Notes: generated by a model not told the origin, from the letters alone. 64,000 nucleotides of DNA from Labedaea rhizosphaerae (GCF_004362825.1 NZ_SNXZ01000002.1:186001-250000), one strand, 5' to 3'; counted from the first letter of the stretch, positions 34,440 to 42,689 are shown. A program made the numbers and translations.

Positions 34440-35812
34440 GTCCCCTGGTCGAGCTCCCGGCCGGTCGTCCGCGCCCAGTCCCCCGGACCGCCCACGAGCA
34501 CGGTCAGCTCGCGGTGCCCCGATCGGGCCAGCAGGCTCGCGGCACTCATCGCGCGCTCACCGTGCCCGCACATGACGACCAGTGGCCCGTCGGGCACCGC
34601 ATCGGCGTGCGTGGTCAGCGAACCGAGTTCGACGTGCATGGCCGAGGGAACGTGCCCGCCGGTGTACTCGGCCCGCTGCCGTACGTCCAAAATGGACGGA
34701 GGCGCGGTGGCCAGGTCGGCCGGGTCGGCGGCATCCGCCAGCCCGACCCGCGCGATCTCGTACCCGGCGGCCTGCCACGCCTTCATGCCGCCGTCCAGCT
34801 CCCCCGCGATCGCGAAATGCCCGATCTTGGCCGCCTGCCAGACCGCGTCGGCCAGGTCCTGGTCGGCGTCGCGCACGAAGACCAGCGGCCGGTCCGGTGG
34901 CACGAGCCAGCCCAGCCACGACGCGAACTGCGGCCGGAGCGGGTTCGACAGGGCACCGGGGATGTGGCCGTCGGCGAAGGCGGTCACCGGGCGCAGATCG
35001 ACCAGCTCGGCCCCGTCGGCGAGCAACGCCCGAACCTGCGCGGTATCCAGCGCCGCGGGTTCGGCGGGCCGGTCGGGAAGCCGCAGGCCGTGGCGGTTCA
35101 GCTCGGGCAGCCGCCGGAAGTAGTCCGGGTAGGTGCCGAGCGAGCCGAGCAGGGCGGCGACGAAGGCGTCCTCGCCGGTCACGGCGAGCAACGGGTTCGA
35201 CGCCTTCTCGGTGCCGATGGTGCTGGTCCGTTCCCCGCCGGCGGGGGCCGAGCAGAACGAGCCGGCGCCGTGCGTGGGCCACACCGCGACCTCGTCGGGC
35301 AAGGTGACCAGCCGTTGCAACGAGCGATACTGCTTGCGGGTGAGATCCTCGGTCGCTTCCGGCGAATCGAGGTCGGTGCGGGCAGCGGACCCGACGATCA
35401 GCGAGCCGCCGGTGAACACCCCCAGCGGCGCGTCGCCGTCGCTGAGCAGGTAGCTGAGGTGCTCGCGGGTGTGGCCCGGCGTGGCGAGCGCGCGCAACCG
35501 CAACCCACCGAGGTCGAATTCCTGCTCGTCGGCCAAACCGACGTGGTTGAACACGCGGTTGCCTGCCGCGGACGCGAGGATTCGCGTATCGTGGGTTTCG
35601 GCCAATTCGCGGGCGCCAGACGCGAAATCGGCGTGGAGGTGCGTTTCGGCCACGAAGGCCAACCGCAGGCCCCGCCATCGCGCGGCTTCGCGCACCGCCC
35701 GGAGGTCGATGCTGACATCGACCGCCAGACCACGGCCGTCGCCGAGGTCGACCAGGTATGCGCTGTTGCCCATGCCGTCGTCCACGAGCGGGACGACCTC
35801 CACCGCTGCCAC
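34436..35812 (-). CDS. Metallo-beta-lactamase persulfide-dioxygenase-like protein with two rhodanese domains
   Basis: A 458-residue three-domain sulfur enzyme. The N-terminal MBL-fold domain carries THLHADFASG and a C-terminal GHTREHLSY histidine, typical of ETHE1/persulfide-dioxygenase-like proteins. Two rhodanese domains follow (about 255-345 and 365-455). The first lacks the catalytic Cys (reads VFVRDADQD), while the second has it in VVMCGHGERA. Such fusions oxidise or transfer persulfide sulfur. No Shine-Dalgarno is seen. A -10 TATTCT lies 6 nt before GTG 35812, so the transcript may be leaderless; a TTG at 35872 is the alternative start. It is coupled to the MFS gene. Confidence 0.85.
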   Translation of the reverse strand: MAAVEVVPLVDDGMGNSAYLVDLGDGRGLAVDVSIDLRAVREAARWRGLRLAFVAETHLHADFASGARELAETHDTRILASAAGNRVFNHVGLADEQEFDLGGLRLRALATPGHTREHLSYLLSDGDAPLGVFTGGSLIVGSAARTDLDSPEATEDLTRKQYRSLQRLVTLPDEVAVWPTHGAGSFCSAPAGGERTSTIGTEKASNPLLAVTGEDAFVAALLGSLGTYPDYFRRLPELNRHGLRLPDRPAEPAALDTAQVRALLADGAELVDLRPVTAFADGHIPGALSNPLRPQFASWLGWLVPPDRPLVFVRDADQDLADAVWQAAKIGHFAIAGELDGGMKAWQAAGYEIARVGLADAADPADLATAPPSILDVRQRAEYTGGHVPSAMHVELGSLTTHADAVPDGPLVVMCGHGERAMSAASLLARSGHRELTVLVGGPGDWARTTGRELDQGT

Positions 35813-35891
35813 ACGTCGAGAATAAGGCCGATCGGCCGCCGCTCCCCCGCTTTTCGGCCGAAGATCGGCCAACAGGGTGAAATGTCGCGGG

Positions 35892-36026
35892 TCAGTCGCG
35901 CGACGTGATGAGCGAGCGCACCGTGAGGACGCAAGTGACCAGCCCGACGAACGCGCCCACGAGCACGCCGATCAGCACGGCACCCCCGAGTCCGTCCAGC
36001 GCGTCGCCCGGTAACCGTTTCGCCAT
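35892..36026 (-). CDS. Small single-pass membrane protein
   Basis: A 44-residue protein with one hydrophobic span (AVLIGVLVGAFVGLVTCVL) and short charged ends. The start at 36026 has GGAG 6 nt upstream. It lies between a methyltransferase gene and the MBL/rhodanese gene, with an inverted repeat just upstream. No family is recognised, and it could be a small regulatory or structural peptide. Confidence 0.55.
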   Translation of the reverse strand: MAKRLPGDALDGLGGAVLIGVLVGAFVGLVTCVLTVRSLITSRD

Positions 36027-36050
36027 GGTCCACTCCATCCGTAAGTCCGC

Positions 36051-36086
36051 ACTAACGGTACCGGATTGAACCACCGGTACGTTAGT
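36051..36086. promoter_or_regulatory. Imperfect inverted repeat between methyltransferase and small membrane gene
   Basis: ACTAACGGTACCGG and CCGGTACGTTAGT form a dyad with one bulged base and a 9-nt loop. It overlaps the methyltransferase stop and lies 25 bp upstream of the 44-residue ORF, so it may be an operator or a weak terminator. Confidence 0.4.
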
Positions 36087-36757
36087 CATTTCGGTCGAAT
36101 TCCGGAGAAGCGGCAGTAGGCGCCTCGGCGCTCGACCTCGACGTCGGTGAGGCCGGCTGCGCGCAGCATCCCGGCCAGCTCGTCGTCGGTCATCACCACG
36201 CCGAAGTTGTTGCGGCGCTGGAACATCCCGATCGACAGCATCGCGAACCGGTTGCCGCGCACGACCCCGGCACCGCGGAACTCACCTCCGGGCTTGAGCA
36301 CCCGCACGATCTCAGCCACCGCGGCGGCCGGCTCGGTCAGGCAGTGCAGGCCGTTGTAGCAGAGGCAGACGTCGAACGTCGCGTCGGCGAACGGCACCGC
36401 GTCGGCCCGTGTCACGACGTACTCGATGTCCAGGTCATCGAGCCCGCGGCGCTCGGCCTCGCGCTGGGCGATGCCGAGCATGAACTCGGAGATGTCGGCG
36501 GCCACGTACCGGCCGGTGAACTCGGGGGTGAGCCCCCGGAAGGCCAGCCCGCCCCCGGCCGGGAGGTCGAGCACGACCGCGTCCCCAGCCGTGGCGAGCT
36601 TGGCGATGTCGTCGTAGAGCACCCGGACATCGGCGGCCCAGAGCACCCGGCACATGAGGCCGAACAACCGCTTGTTCTTCACGGTCCGGTCGTACATCCG
36701 GCTGCTGCGCCCGCCCGTGGTCCAGTGCTGGGCGACGCGGTCCTCCGTGGCGGACAT
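36086..36757 (-). CDS. SAM-dependent methyltransferase
   Basis: A 223-residue class I methyltransferase. The SAM motif I is VVLDLPAGGGLAF (near residue 60), slightly unusual because LPAGGG replaces the usual E/DxGxGxG. It is followed by VAADISEF, the motif II region VCLCYNGLHCL and post-motif LKPGGEF. The start at 36757 has GGAG 6 nt upstream. The gene is 15 bp after the amidase stop and is probably in one operon with the aminotransferase-like and amidase genes. Substrate unknown. Confidence 0.8.
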   Translation of the reverse strand: MSATEDRVAQHWTTGGRSSRMYDRTVKNKRLFGLMCRVLWAADVRVLYDDIAKLATAGDAVVLDLPAGGGLAFRGLTPEFTGRYVAADISEFMLGIAQREAERRGLDDLDIEYVVTRADAVPFADATFDVCLCYNGLHCLTEPAAAVAEIVRVLKPGGEFRGAGVVRGNRFAMLSIGMFQRRNNFGVVMTDDELAGMLRAAGLTDVEVERRGAYCRFSGIRPK

Positions 36758-36772
36758 GGGATCTCCAGGTGG

Positions 36773-38179
36773 CTAGGCGTGCACGGCGGGGATTCGCTCG
36801 CGCCAGGGCAGGGCCCGCTCGAGCTGGGCGGCGACCCGCAGGAGCAGGGCGTCGCGCCCCGGTGCCGCGACGAGCTGGACACCGACCGGGTGCCCGGCGT
36901 CGGTGACGCCCAGGGGCAGCGAGAGCGCGGGCTGGCCGGTCGCGTTGAACACGGCCGTGAAGTGCAGTTGGTCGATGGTGCGGTCCATGGCGCTGCGTGG
37001 CTCGGCGAACCAGTCGAGCGGGACCGCGGCCCGCGGCACGGTCGGGGTGACGAGGAGGTCGTGGCCGTCAGCCCACCAGCCGAGGACGTGGTGGCCGAAG
37101 GTCTCCAGCCAGTCGAGCGCGCAGGCCAGCTCGGTGGCGGACATGACCCCCGCGCGCTGGCGGAACATGGCGCTCGTCGGCTCCAGCTCGCCGGGTTCGA
37201 TCGCCCGGCCGAGCTCCTTCTCGACGGTGGCGAGCTCGGCCGCGAGGCCACCGGCGAGCACCGGCATCACCTGGCCGTGGAACGCCTTGATCGCCTTGAG
37301 CTGGGCCGGGAAGCCGTGCTCGACGTGGTGACCGGCCTGCGCCAGCAGGCGCCCGGCCAGCTCGACGGTCTCCGTGCAGCGCGGGTCGACCGCGATCTCG
37401 TCGTCGAATCCTCCGCTGCACAAGCCGACGCGCAACGGACGTGCGTCCCCCGCGTCGAGGCCGTCAAGGAACGTGTCGGCGCCGGACATGACGTCGAGCA
37501 GTGCCGCGACATCGCGCACCGAGCGGGCCATCGGGCCGGACGTCCACATCCCGCCCGGGCCGCTGCCGTGCGTCGGCCCGGTGCCCACCAAGCCGCGTGA
37601 CGGCTTGAGCCCCACGATGCCGCAGGCGGCCGCCGGGTTGCGGATGGAGCCGCCCAGGTCCTCCCCGTGGGCCATGGCGACGAACCCGGCGGCAACGCTC
37701 ACCGCCGACCCGCCGGACGACCCACCAGGGGAAAGCCTTTCACCCCAAGGGTTCCGGGTGATGCCGAACGCGCGGCTGGCAGTGCTCACGCCGACCCCGA
37801 ACTCCGAGGACGCACCCCGGCCGACCACGACCAGGCCGGCGCGGCGCATCCGGGCGGCCAGCGCGTCGTCGGCGCCCGCGCGCACACCGGCATCGCGCAA
37901 CGCCGTCGAGCCGGCATACGCGGGATCACCCGCCATCCGCAGCCGCAGGTCCTTCACCACCATCGGCACCCCGGCCAGCGGCCCGCCGCCGTCCCCCAGC
38001 GCGGCGGCTTCCTCCCGTGCCCGGTCGAAGCGCTCGTACACGATCGCGTTGAGGGCGGGGTTGTGCTGGGCGATCGCCTCGATCGACAGGTCGACCAGCT
38101 CCTTGGCGGTCAGCTCGCCGGACCTGATCAACCCGCCTTGATCGACCGCGTCCAGCCACAACACGTCGCGGTGCGCCAT
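36773..38179 (-). CDS. Amidase-signature-family amidohydrolase
   Basis: A 468-residue amidase of the amidase-signature (AS) family. The Lys-Ser-Ser triad is visible: Lys in MVVKDLRLR, cis-Ser in PGGSSGGSAVSVA and nucleophile Ser in GGSIRNPAAACG. It would hydrolyse or transfer a carboxamide. In natural product clusters AS proteins sometimes form amides or remove protecting groups, so a role in tailoring the attached moiety is possible. The ATG follows AGGGAC closely. It is 15 bp upstream of the methyltransferase gene and 13 bp downstream of the aminotransferase-like gene, in one minus-strand operon. Confidence 0.87.
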   Translation of the reverse strand: MAHRDVLWLDAVDQGGLIRSGELTAKELVDLSIEAIAQHNPALNAIVYERFDRAREEAAALGDGGGPLAGVPMVVKDLRLRMAGDPAYAGSTALRDAGVRAGADDALAARMRRAGLVVVGRGASSEFGVGVSTASRAFGITRNPWGERLSPGGSSGGSAVSVAAGFVAMAHGEDLGGSIRNPAAACGIVGLKPSRGLVGTGPTHGSGPGGMWTSGPMARSVRDVAALLDVMSGADTFLDGLDAGDARPLRVGLCSGGFDDEIAVDPRCTETVELAGRLLAQAGHHVEHGFPAQLKAIKAFHGQVMPVLAGGLAAELATVEKELGRAIEPGELEPTSAMFRQRAGVMSATELACALDWLETFGHHVLGWWADGHDLLVTPTVPRAAVPLDWFAEPRSAMDRTIDQLHFTAVFNATGQPALSLPLGVTDAGHPVGVQLVAAPGRDALLLRVAAQLERALPWRERIPAVHA

Positions 38180-38192
38180 GTCCCTGCCTCCT

Positions 38193-39440
38193 TCAGCGCA
38201 GCGCCGCGATGGCGCGCACCGCGCGGTCGACTTCCTCGGGGGTGGTGACCATGCTCGGGCCGATGCGCAGCAGCGAATCGCGGTAGGGCGTCGCCCCGGC
38301 CGAGATGCCGTGCTCGCGCAGCAGCCGTTCGGCCGCTTCCTCGGCGCTGACGCCGTCGATCGAGCAGCACACGATCCCGCTCGACAGGGCCGGGTCGGCC
38401 GGGGTCGCGACCCGGACGTGCGGCAGCTCGGCCAGCCCGGCCTTGAGCTGGGTGGCCTGCGCCTTGGTGTACTCGGCGATCCGCGGGAGCCCGATGCCGC
38501 TGTGGAACTCGACCGCGGCCGGCACCGCCCAGCGGGCGCTGTAGGAGTGGTAGCCGCCCGGGCTGTTCAACTCCCCCGGCGGTCCCGCCGGGATCTTCCC
38601 GGCCATCTCGCGCACCAGGGCCGACTTCGAGAAGCTCGGCACGATCGGCCGGACGCGACGCCAGGTGTCGGGCTGTGCCCAAACGAAACCCGTGCCACGC
38701 GGGCCGAAGAGCCACTTGTGCGTCGACGTGACGAAGAAGTCGCAATGCAGGTCCGCGACGATCGCGTCCTCGACCGCGAAGCCGTGCACGCCGTCGACGG
38801 CCACGAGCACCCGGTCGTTGTCCGAGCGCGGCATGTTCACCACCTCGACCGCGTCGCAGATCTCCCGCAGCGGCAGCTTCACCCCGGTCGACGAGTGCAC
38901 CCAGGTCAGCGCGATGAGCTTGGTGCGCGGCCCGATGGCCTCGACCAGCTTGCCGATCATCGCGTCCGCGGAGACCGTGGCCGGGTCGTCGTACAGCCGC
39001 ACGGTGCGCACGGAGATCTTGTCGCGGCGGGCCCGCAGCCGGATCGACTCGCGGGTCGAGTAGAACTCGTGCTCGGTGGTGAGGACCTCGTCGCCCTCGT
39101 GGAGTTCGAACCCGCCGTAGAGCAGGCCGAGCCCCATCGTCGCGCTGTCGGTCAGGGCGATCTGGTCGGCGGTGCCGCCGGTGTAGGTGGTGAGCGCCTG
39201 GCGGGCGAGCGCGCCGTGGCGCAGGTCGTGCATGCCCAGGCCGTAGTCCTGCGGGCGCTCGTCGAGGACCTGCTCGACGTGCGCGACCGCGGCCCGCACC
39301 GGCGCCGGGTGCGACGCGAGCATGAACGCCGAGAAATGCGCGTACTCGGGCGTCAGCGAAAACTGACGCCGAACGGACGACCAGTCATTGGCGTCGAATT
39401 TCTCCGCGTCGGCGGGCGACGCTGTCGCTATTTCGGACAC
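38193..39440 (-). CDS. Class V aminotransferase / cysteine-desulfurase-superfamily PLP enzyme
   Basis: A 415-residue fold-type I PLP enzyme of the isopenicillin-N-epimerase/cysteine-desulfurase branch. The PLP lysine lies in TSTHKWLFGPRG, preceded by VAVDGVHGFAVEDA. It has no visible mobile cysteine loop typical of IscS, so epimerase, lyase or desulfurase function cannot be told apart. Being next to an amidase and a methyltransferase, it may prepare an amino-acid-derived appendage; given the sulfur genes nearby, C-S cleavage is also possible. There is no Shine-Dalgarno; a -35/-10 pair ends 7 nt before GTG 39440, supporting a leaderless start. A TTG at 39476 is an alternative. Confidence 0.82.
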   Translation of the reverse strand: MSEIATASPADAEKFDANDWSSVRRQFSLTPEYAHFSAFMLASHPAPVRAAVAHVEQVLDERPQDYGLGMHDLRHGALARQALTTYTGGTADQIALTDSATMGLGLLYGGFELHEGDEVLTTEHEFYSTRESIRLRARRDKISVRTVRLYDDPATVSADAMIGKLVEAIGPRTKLIALTWVHSSTGVKLPLREICDAVEVVNMPRSDNDRVLVAVDGVHGFAVEDAIVADLHCDFFVTSTHKWLFGPRGTGFVWAQPDTWRRVRPIVPSFSKSALVREMAGKIPAGPPGELNSPGGYHSYSARWAVPAAVEFHSGIGLPRIAEYTKAQATQLKAGLAELPHVRVATPADPALSSGIVCCSIDGVSAEEAAERLLREHGISAGATPYRDSLLRIGPSMVTTPEEVDRAVRAIAALR

Positions 39441-39447
39441 ACCAGGA

Positions 39448-39476
39448 AATATGGCACCGTTCAATAGCCTGGTCAA
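39448..39476 (-). promoter_or_regulatory. Sigma-70-like promoter of the aminotransferase-amidase-methyltransferase operon
   Basis: TTGACC (39471-39476) and CATATT (39448-39453) are 17 nt apart on the minus strand and end 7 nt before GTG 39440. The arrangement predicts a leaderless transcript. Confidence 0.55.
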
Positions 39477-39547
39477 TCTTGAAATCGACCGGCCGACGCG
39501 GTGGACTGAACGCCGTCACCGGGACCGCAAACGGAAGGATCACCGCG

Positions 39548-40354
39548 ATGGCCGACGACGGGATCAGCAAGATCAAGATCCAATCTTTTACGGCCGTCCG
39601 CGGCAACGATGCCGCCGGGATGGTCCAATGGATTTCCCGCATCGAGCGGTTCCCGGAAGCGGTGCGGATCCGCAACCGGTCCTACGAGCTGCTGGCCGTC
39701 GGTCCCGACGACCTCGTGGTCGACGTCGGCTGCGGCGCGGGCGGCGCGGTCGACGAACTGGCCGAGCGGGCGGGCACCGCGATCGGCATCGACACCAGCG
39801 AACAGATGATCGAGGTCAGCCGGCGCCGGTTCCCCGGCCGCGACTTCCGCTGCGCGTCGGCCTACGAGTTGCCGTTCGCCGACGGTGCCGTGTCCGCGTA
39901 CCGGGCCGAACGGGTGTTCCAGCACCTCGAGCGGCCCGCCGACGCGCTGACCGAGGCCTACCGGGTGCTGGCCCCCGGCGGCCGGATCGTGCTGCTCGAC
40001 CAGGACTACGACAGCCCGACCATCGACGCCGACGACCTCGCGTTGTGCCGCACCATCCTGCGGGCCCAGTCCGACGCCATCCGGCAGCGCTGGATCGGCA
40101 GGCAGTACCGGGGCCTGCTGCTCGACGCCGGTTTCGTCGACGTCGCCGTCGAGGTCAACACGTCGGTCTACACCGACTACCAGAAGCTCGGGCCGATGAT
40201 CCCCGCGATCGCGGCGGCCGCGGTCGAGCAGGGCGCGGTGCGCCAGGAGCAAGCCGACGCGTGGCTCGCAGATCAGCACCAACGGGGCGAACAGGACCGC
40301 TTCTTTGCGACGATGCCCATCTTTACGGCGTTCGCACGTAAACCGGGAACATGA
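39548..40354 (+). CDS. SAM-dependent methyltransferase, UbiE/MenG-like
   Basis: A 268-residue class I methyltransferase. Motif I is VVDVGCGAGGAVDEL, the acidic residue follows in IGIDTSEQM, motif II is FADGAVSAYRAERVFQHL and the post-motif is VLAPGGRIVLLDQDYDS, the pattern of UbiE-like and tailoring methyltransferases. GGAAGGA lies 8 nt before the ATG at 39548. It is divergent from the aminotransferase-like operon. Likely target: a hydroxyl or carbon on the enediyne-associated moiety, which is inference only. Confidence 0.85.
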   Translation: MADDGISKIKIQSFTAVRGNDAAGMVQWISRIERFPEAVRIRNRSYELLAVGPDDLVVDVGCGAGGAVDELAERAGTAIGIDTSEQMIEVSRRRFPGRDFRCASAYELPFADGAVSAYRAERVFQHLERPADALTEAYRVLAPGGRIVLLDQDYDSPTIDADDLALCRTILRAQSDAIRQRWIGRQYRGLLLDAGFVDVAVEVNTSVYTDYQKLGPMIPAIAAAAVEQGAVRQEQADAWLADQHQRGEQDRFFATMPIFTAFARKPGT

Positions 40355-40422
40355 GTTCACTATACATTTCTGAATCCTTGGTCACCGATTGCAGCAACTA
40401 CTACCCACCGTAGTGGGGCCTG

Positions 40423-40451
40423 TTGCATCGCATGGCCTACGGTCCTAGTCT
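40423..40451 (+). promoter_or_regulatory. Sigma-70-like promoter of the VOC gene
   Basis: TTGCAT and TAGTCT are separated by 17 nt. They lie 63-92 bp upstream of the VOC-fold gene, whose start has AGGAG. A hairpin CCCAC / GTGGG precedes the promoter. Confidence 0.55.
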
Positions 40452-40514
40452 GAGGCCGGGCAACCACTGCCCGGTGCAGCACCACGACTAATTTGTAGGA
40501 AAATAGGAGAAAAC

Positions 40515-40871
40515 ATGGGCGTCCCGATCGGGTACTTCGAGATTTCGACCGGCGACTCGGACAAGTCCCAGAAGTTCTACTCGGAGCTTTTCGGCTGGGA
40601 CATCAACGTCGGTGAGTACGGCTACGGCATGATCAAGACCGGGGCCGACTCCGGCATCGGCGGCGGCATCCGCAAGCTCGACGAGCAGAGCACCGCCCCC
40701 AGCGTGCTCATGTACGCCGTCGTGGACGACGTCGAGGCGAACCTGGAAAAGGCCGGCTCGCTCGGCGGCAAGACCGAGGTCGAGCCGTACGAGATTCCCG
40801 GCGTCGGCAAGATGGCCGTGTTCAGCGATCCCGATGGCAACAAGATTGGTTTGTGGAAGCAGGCCTGGTAA
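40515..40871 (+). CDS. VOC-superfamily (glyoxalase/bleomycin-resistance-like) protein
   Basis: A 118-residue vicinal-oxygen-chelate protein. It has a GYFEISTGDSDKSQKFYSELFGW N-terminal repeat and the C-terminal PGVGKMAVFSDPDGNKIGLW segment, as in single-chain dimeric drug-binding and CFP32-like proteins. Related small VOC proteins sequester bleomycin or anthraquinone-fused enediynes (for example TnmS), so self-resistance by binding is a reasonable hypothesis here. Metal-chelating residues are incomplete, which also argues for binding rather than catalysis. AGGAG is 6 nt before the ATG. It is monocistronic and sits directly upstream of the apoprotein gene. Confidence 0.85.
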   Translation: MGVPIGYFEISTGDSDKSQKFYSELFGWDINVGEYGYGMIKTGADSGIGGGIRKLDEQSTAPSVLMYAVVDDVEANLEKAGSLGGKTEVEPYEIPGVGKMAVFSDPDGNKIGLWKQAW

Positions 40872-40907
40872 GCCTTTTATAGGCCGCTGGTCCTAATTCC
40901 GCGGCTG

Positions 40908-40928
40908 TACGACGCATATAGCGTCGTA
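40908..40928 (+). terminator. Hairpin after the VOC gene
   Basis: A perfect 8-bp inverted repeat (TACGACGC / GCGTCGTA, 5-nt loop) lies 37 bp after the VOC stop, without a T-run. It may end the VOC transcript or act in the leader of the apoprotein gene. Confidence 0.5.
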
Positions 40929-41011
40929 GTGCGCAATCGCCTAGTTCGATTCCGCACGGTCACGCCTGGGGCAAGCCCGGCGTGGCGAGGGAATCGGGGA
41001 ATGGAGCAACG

Positions 41012-41464
41012 ATGCGAACTGTACGAACCGTCATCGCGGCCACGGCGGCAGCCGGCGCGGCCTTGACGCTCGCACTCGCCGCGGGACAAGCCACGGCCGG
41101 GCCACGCGGCCCGCAGGCCACCGCCACCCCGTCGACCGGTCTGGTCAACGGCCAGACCGTCAGCGTGACCTCGACGGGATGGGCGGCCAACGAGCCGCTG
41201 CTGGCCACGGAGTGCGCCACGCTGCCGACCAGCGCGGGCGTTCCCGGGAACACGGTCTGCGACGCGAAGACCGGCTTGACCCTGGTGGCGGACGCCACCG
41301 GCTCGGTCACGTTCAAGCACATCGCGTCAACCTCGTTCGTCGGGTACGCCCCGCCGAACCGCACGCCGTGGGGCACGGTGGACTGCAGCAGGTACCCCTG
41401 CTCGATGGGGGTGGCCAACCAGGCCCTGACCGCCATGGCGATCGCCCCGATCTCGTTCAAGTAG
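41012..41464 (+). CDS. Secreted enediyne apoprotein, neocarzinostatin family
   Basis: A 150-residue exported protein. Residues 1-33 are a signal peptide (RTVIAATAAAGAALTLALAAG, cleavage after ATA). The mature part of about 117 residues matches the immunoglobulin-like neocarzinostatin/C-1027 apoprotein fold: ATPSTGLVNGQTVSVTSTGW, four cysteines in two likely disulfides (ECATLP with TVCDAK, and GTVDCSRYPCSMG), and the C-terminal AIAPISFK. In this family the protein binds and stabilises the chromophore and carries it outside the cell. GGAG is 6 nt before the ATG, so the upstream GTG is not used. It is monocistronic, closed by a strong terminator. It is strong evidence for a nine-membered enediyne product. 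Confidence 0.9.
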   Translation: MRTVRTVIAATAAAGAALTLALAAGQATAGPRGPQATATPSTGLVNGQTVSVTSTGWAANEPLLATECATLPTSAGVPGNTVCDAKTGLTLVADATGSVTFKHIASTSFVGYAPPNRTPWGTVDCSRYPCSMGVANQALTAMAIAPISFK

Positions 41465-41489
41465 CGGATCGGGCCCGCTGAGGTAGACC

Positions 41490-41530
41490 TTCGGCCGGTA
41501 CAGGTTCTTCACGAACCTGTACCGGCCGAA
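41490..41530. terminator. Strong bidirectional terminator
   Basis: A perfect 18-bp inverted repeat (41490-41507 and 41513-41530) with a 5-nt loop, followed by TTGTTTTATT on the plus strand. It ends the apoprotein gene and lies immediately after the lipase stop on the minus strand. Confidence 0.9.
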
Positions 41531-41535
41531 TTGTT

Positions 41536-42534
41536 TTATTCGAAGGGCAGGTTCACCGCACACGGCGCCGCGGGCGACGCCGGGTCGAGTGCCCTGCGCA
41601 CCAGGCCGATCGCGCGTGGGCTGTAGGACATGCTGAAGTGGTCGGAGAAATCGAGGAAACAGCCGTCCTGCAAGGTGACGTTCCGCACCGAAGCGCCCGG
41701 TCCCGCGGTCAGGAAGGCGGTCCGGTACGGCGTGGAGATCTCGTCGTACCGGGTGGCGATGTCGGTGTAGTCCACACCGGGCCGCGTCTCCCCCGCCGCG
41801 TTGAGGTGCGTGATGAAATCGGACTGCGGCAGTTGCTGCGCGCCGGCCGCACCGATGACCGGCGTCATCCCGGCCAGCAGACCGAGCCGGTCGAGCAGGG
41901 TGAACAACCCGCTGCCGGTCGTGCCGTGGTTCGGCGTGCCCAGGGTGACCAGCTTGTCGACCTTGTCGGTGCTCGGGTGGGACGGGTCGGTCCCGCCGTC
42001 GAACGCCAGGTACTGGCGGGCCACGAGGCCGCCCGCCGAGTGCGCGACGAGGTCGACGTCCGGCGCACCGGTCGCGGCGAGCACCCGGTCGACGAAGGCG
42101 GCCAGTTCGGTCGCGGACCGGGGAAGGTCGCCGTAACCCTTGAAGACCGGCAGCATCCCGACCCCGGCATCGTCGAAGTCGCCGTAGTCCAGCGCGAACA
42201 CGCAGTAGCCGTCGCGCGCCAGCGCGGGCGCCAGCCGCGCCCAGTTGTCGTAGCGGTTCTCGTACATGCCGTGCACGAGTACGACCGGGTGGGAGTGCCT
42301 GGTCGAGGGCCGGCACGCCCAGTCGTTGGCCCCGGGCGGATCCACGTCGGGGGCGCCGAGCGAGTAGGTGAAGGCCGACACGAAGCCGGGTTGTTCCGGG
42401 CCTGTGCGCGACTGCGCGTCGGCGACGGCGCCCTGCAGCGGTAGCAGGACGGCGAGCAGCGTCAACCCCAGTGCGGCAGGTACCCGCCGGGATCTCCTGG
42501 GGCGCGAAGACGCGCGTTTACCGATATACCACAT
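41536..42534 (-). CDS. Secreted triacylglycerol-lipase-like alpha/beta hydrolase
   Basis: A 332-residue exported lipase-like hydrolase. The N-terminus is basic (KRASSRPRRSRRVP) then hydrophobic (ALGLTLLAVLLPLQGAVA), giving a signal peptide. Lipase features are PVVLVHGMYENRYDNW, the nucleophile elbow VDLVAHSAGGLVAR and a Cys pair typical of actinobacterial lipases. GGAG is 7 nt before ATG 42534. It ends next to the apoprotein gene, tail-to-tail across a shared terminator, and a CGGAAA-motif site lies 103 bp upstream. It may act on extracellular esters or on the exported product; this is unproven. Confidence 0.87.
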   Translation of the reverse strand: MWYIGKRASSRPRRSRRVPAALGLTLLAVLLPLQGAVADAQSRTGPEQPGFVSAFTYSLGAPDVDPPGANDWACRPSTRHSHPVVLVHGMYENRYDNWARLAPALARDGYCVFALDYGDFDDAGVGMLPVFKGYGDLPRSATELAAFVDRVLAATGAPDVDLVAHSAGGLVARQYLAFDGGTDPSHPSTDKVDKLVTLGTPNHGTTGSGLFTLLDRLGLLAGMTPVIGAAGAQQLPQSDFITHLNAAGETRPGVDYTDIATRYDEISTPYRTAFLTAGPGASVRNVTLQDGCFLDFSDHFSMSYSPRAIGLVRRALDPASPAAPCAVNLPFE

Positions 42535-42636
42535 CAATTCTCCTTGACAGACTTTGCCGGGAAACCGCGTTCACGATATCCGAATGAAATCGCCGCACAG
42601 TAACGCGACGATTTGAACGATCCGTCATTTCAAGTT

Positions 42637-42656
42637 CGGAAACCGCGCGGTCGAAC
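42637..42656 (+). promoter_or_regulatory. Putative cluster operator, CGGAAA-N10-GAAC copy 4
   Basis: Preceded by CAAGTT, giving the dyad GTTC-N15-GAAC. TTGAAC lies 18 nt further upstream. It is 103 bp upstream of the divergently read lipase gene, orientation opposite to it. Confidence 0.55.
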
Positions 42657-42689
42657 GAGGCCGCGGATCTACCGTCCGGCAACGCCGGT

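Noticed and set aside
36773-38179. Calling the amidase gene a fatty-acid-amide or GatA-type tRNA amidotransferase
   Set aside because: No GatB/GatC partners are present and the context is a tailoring operon.
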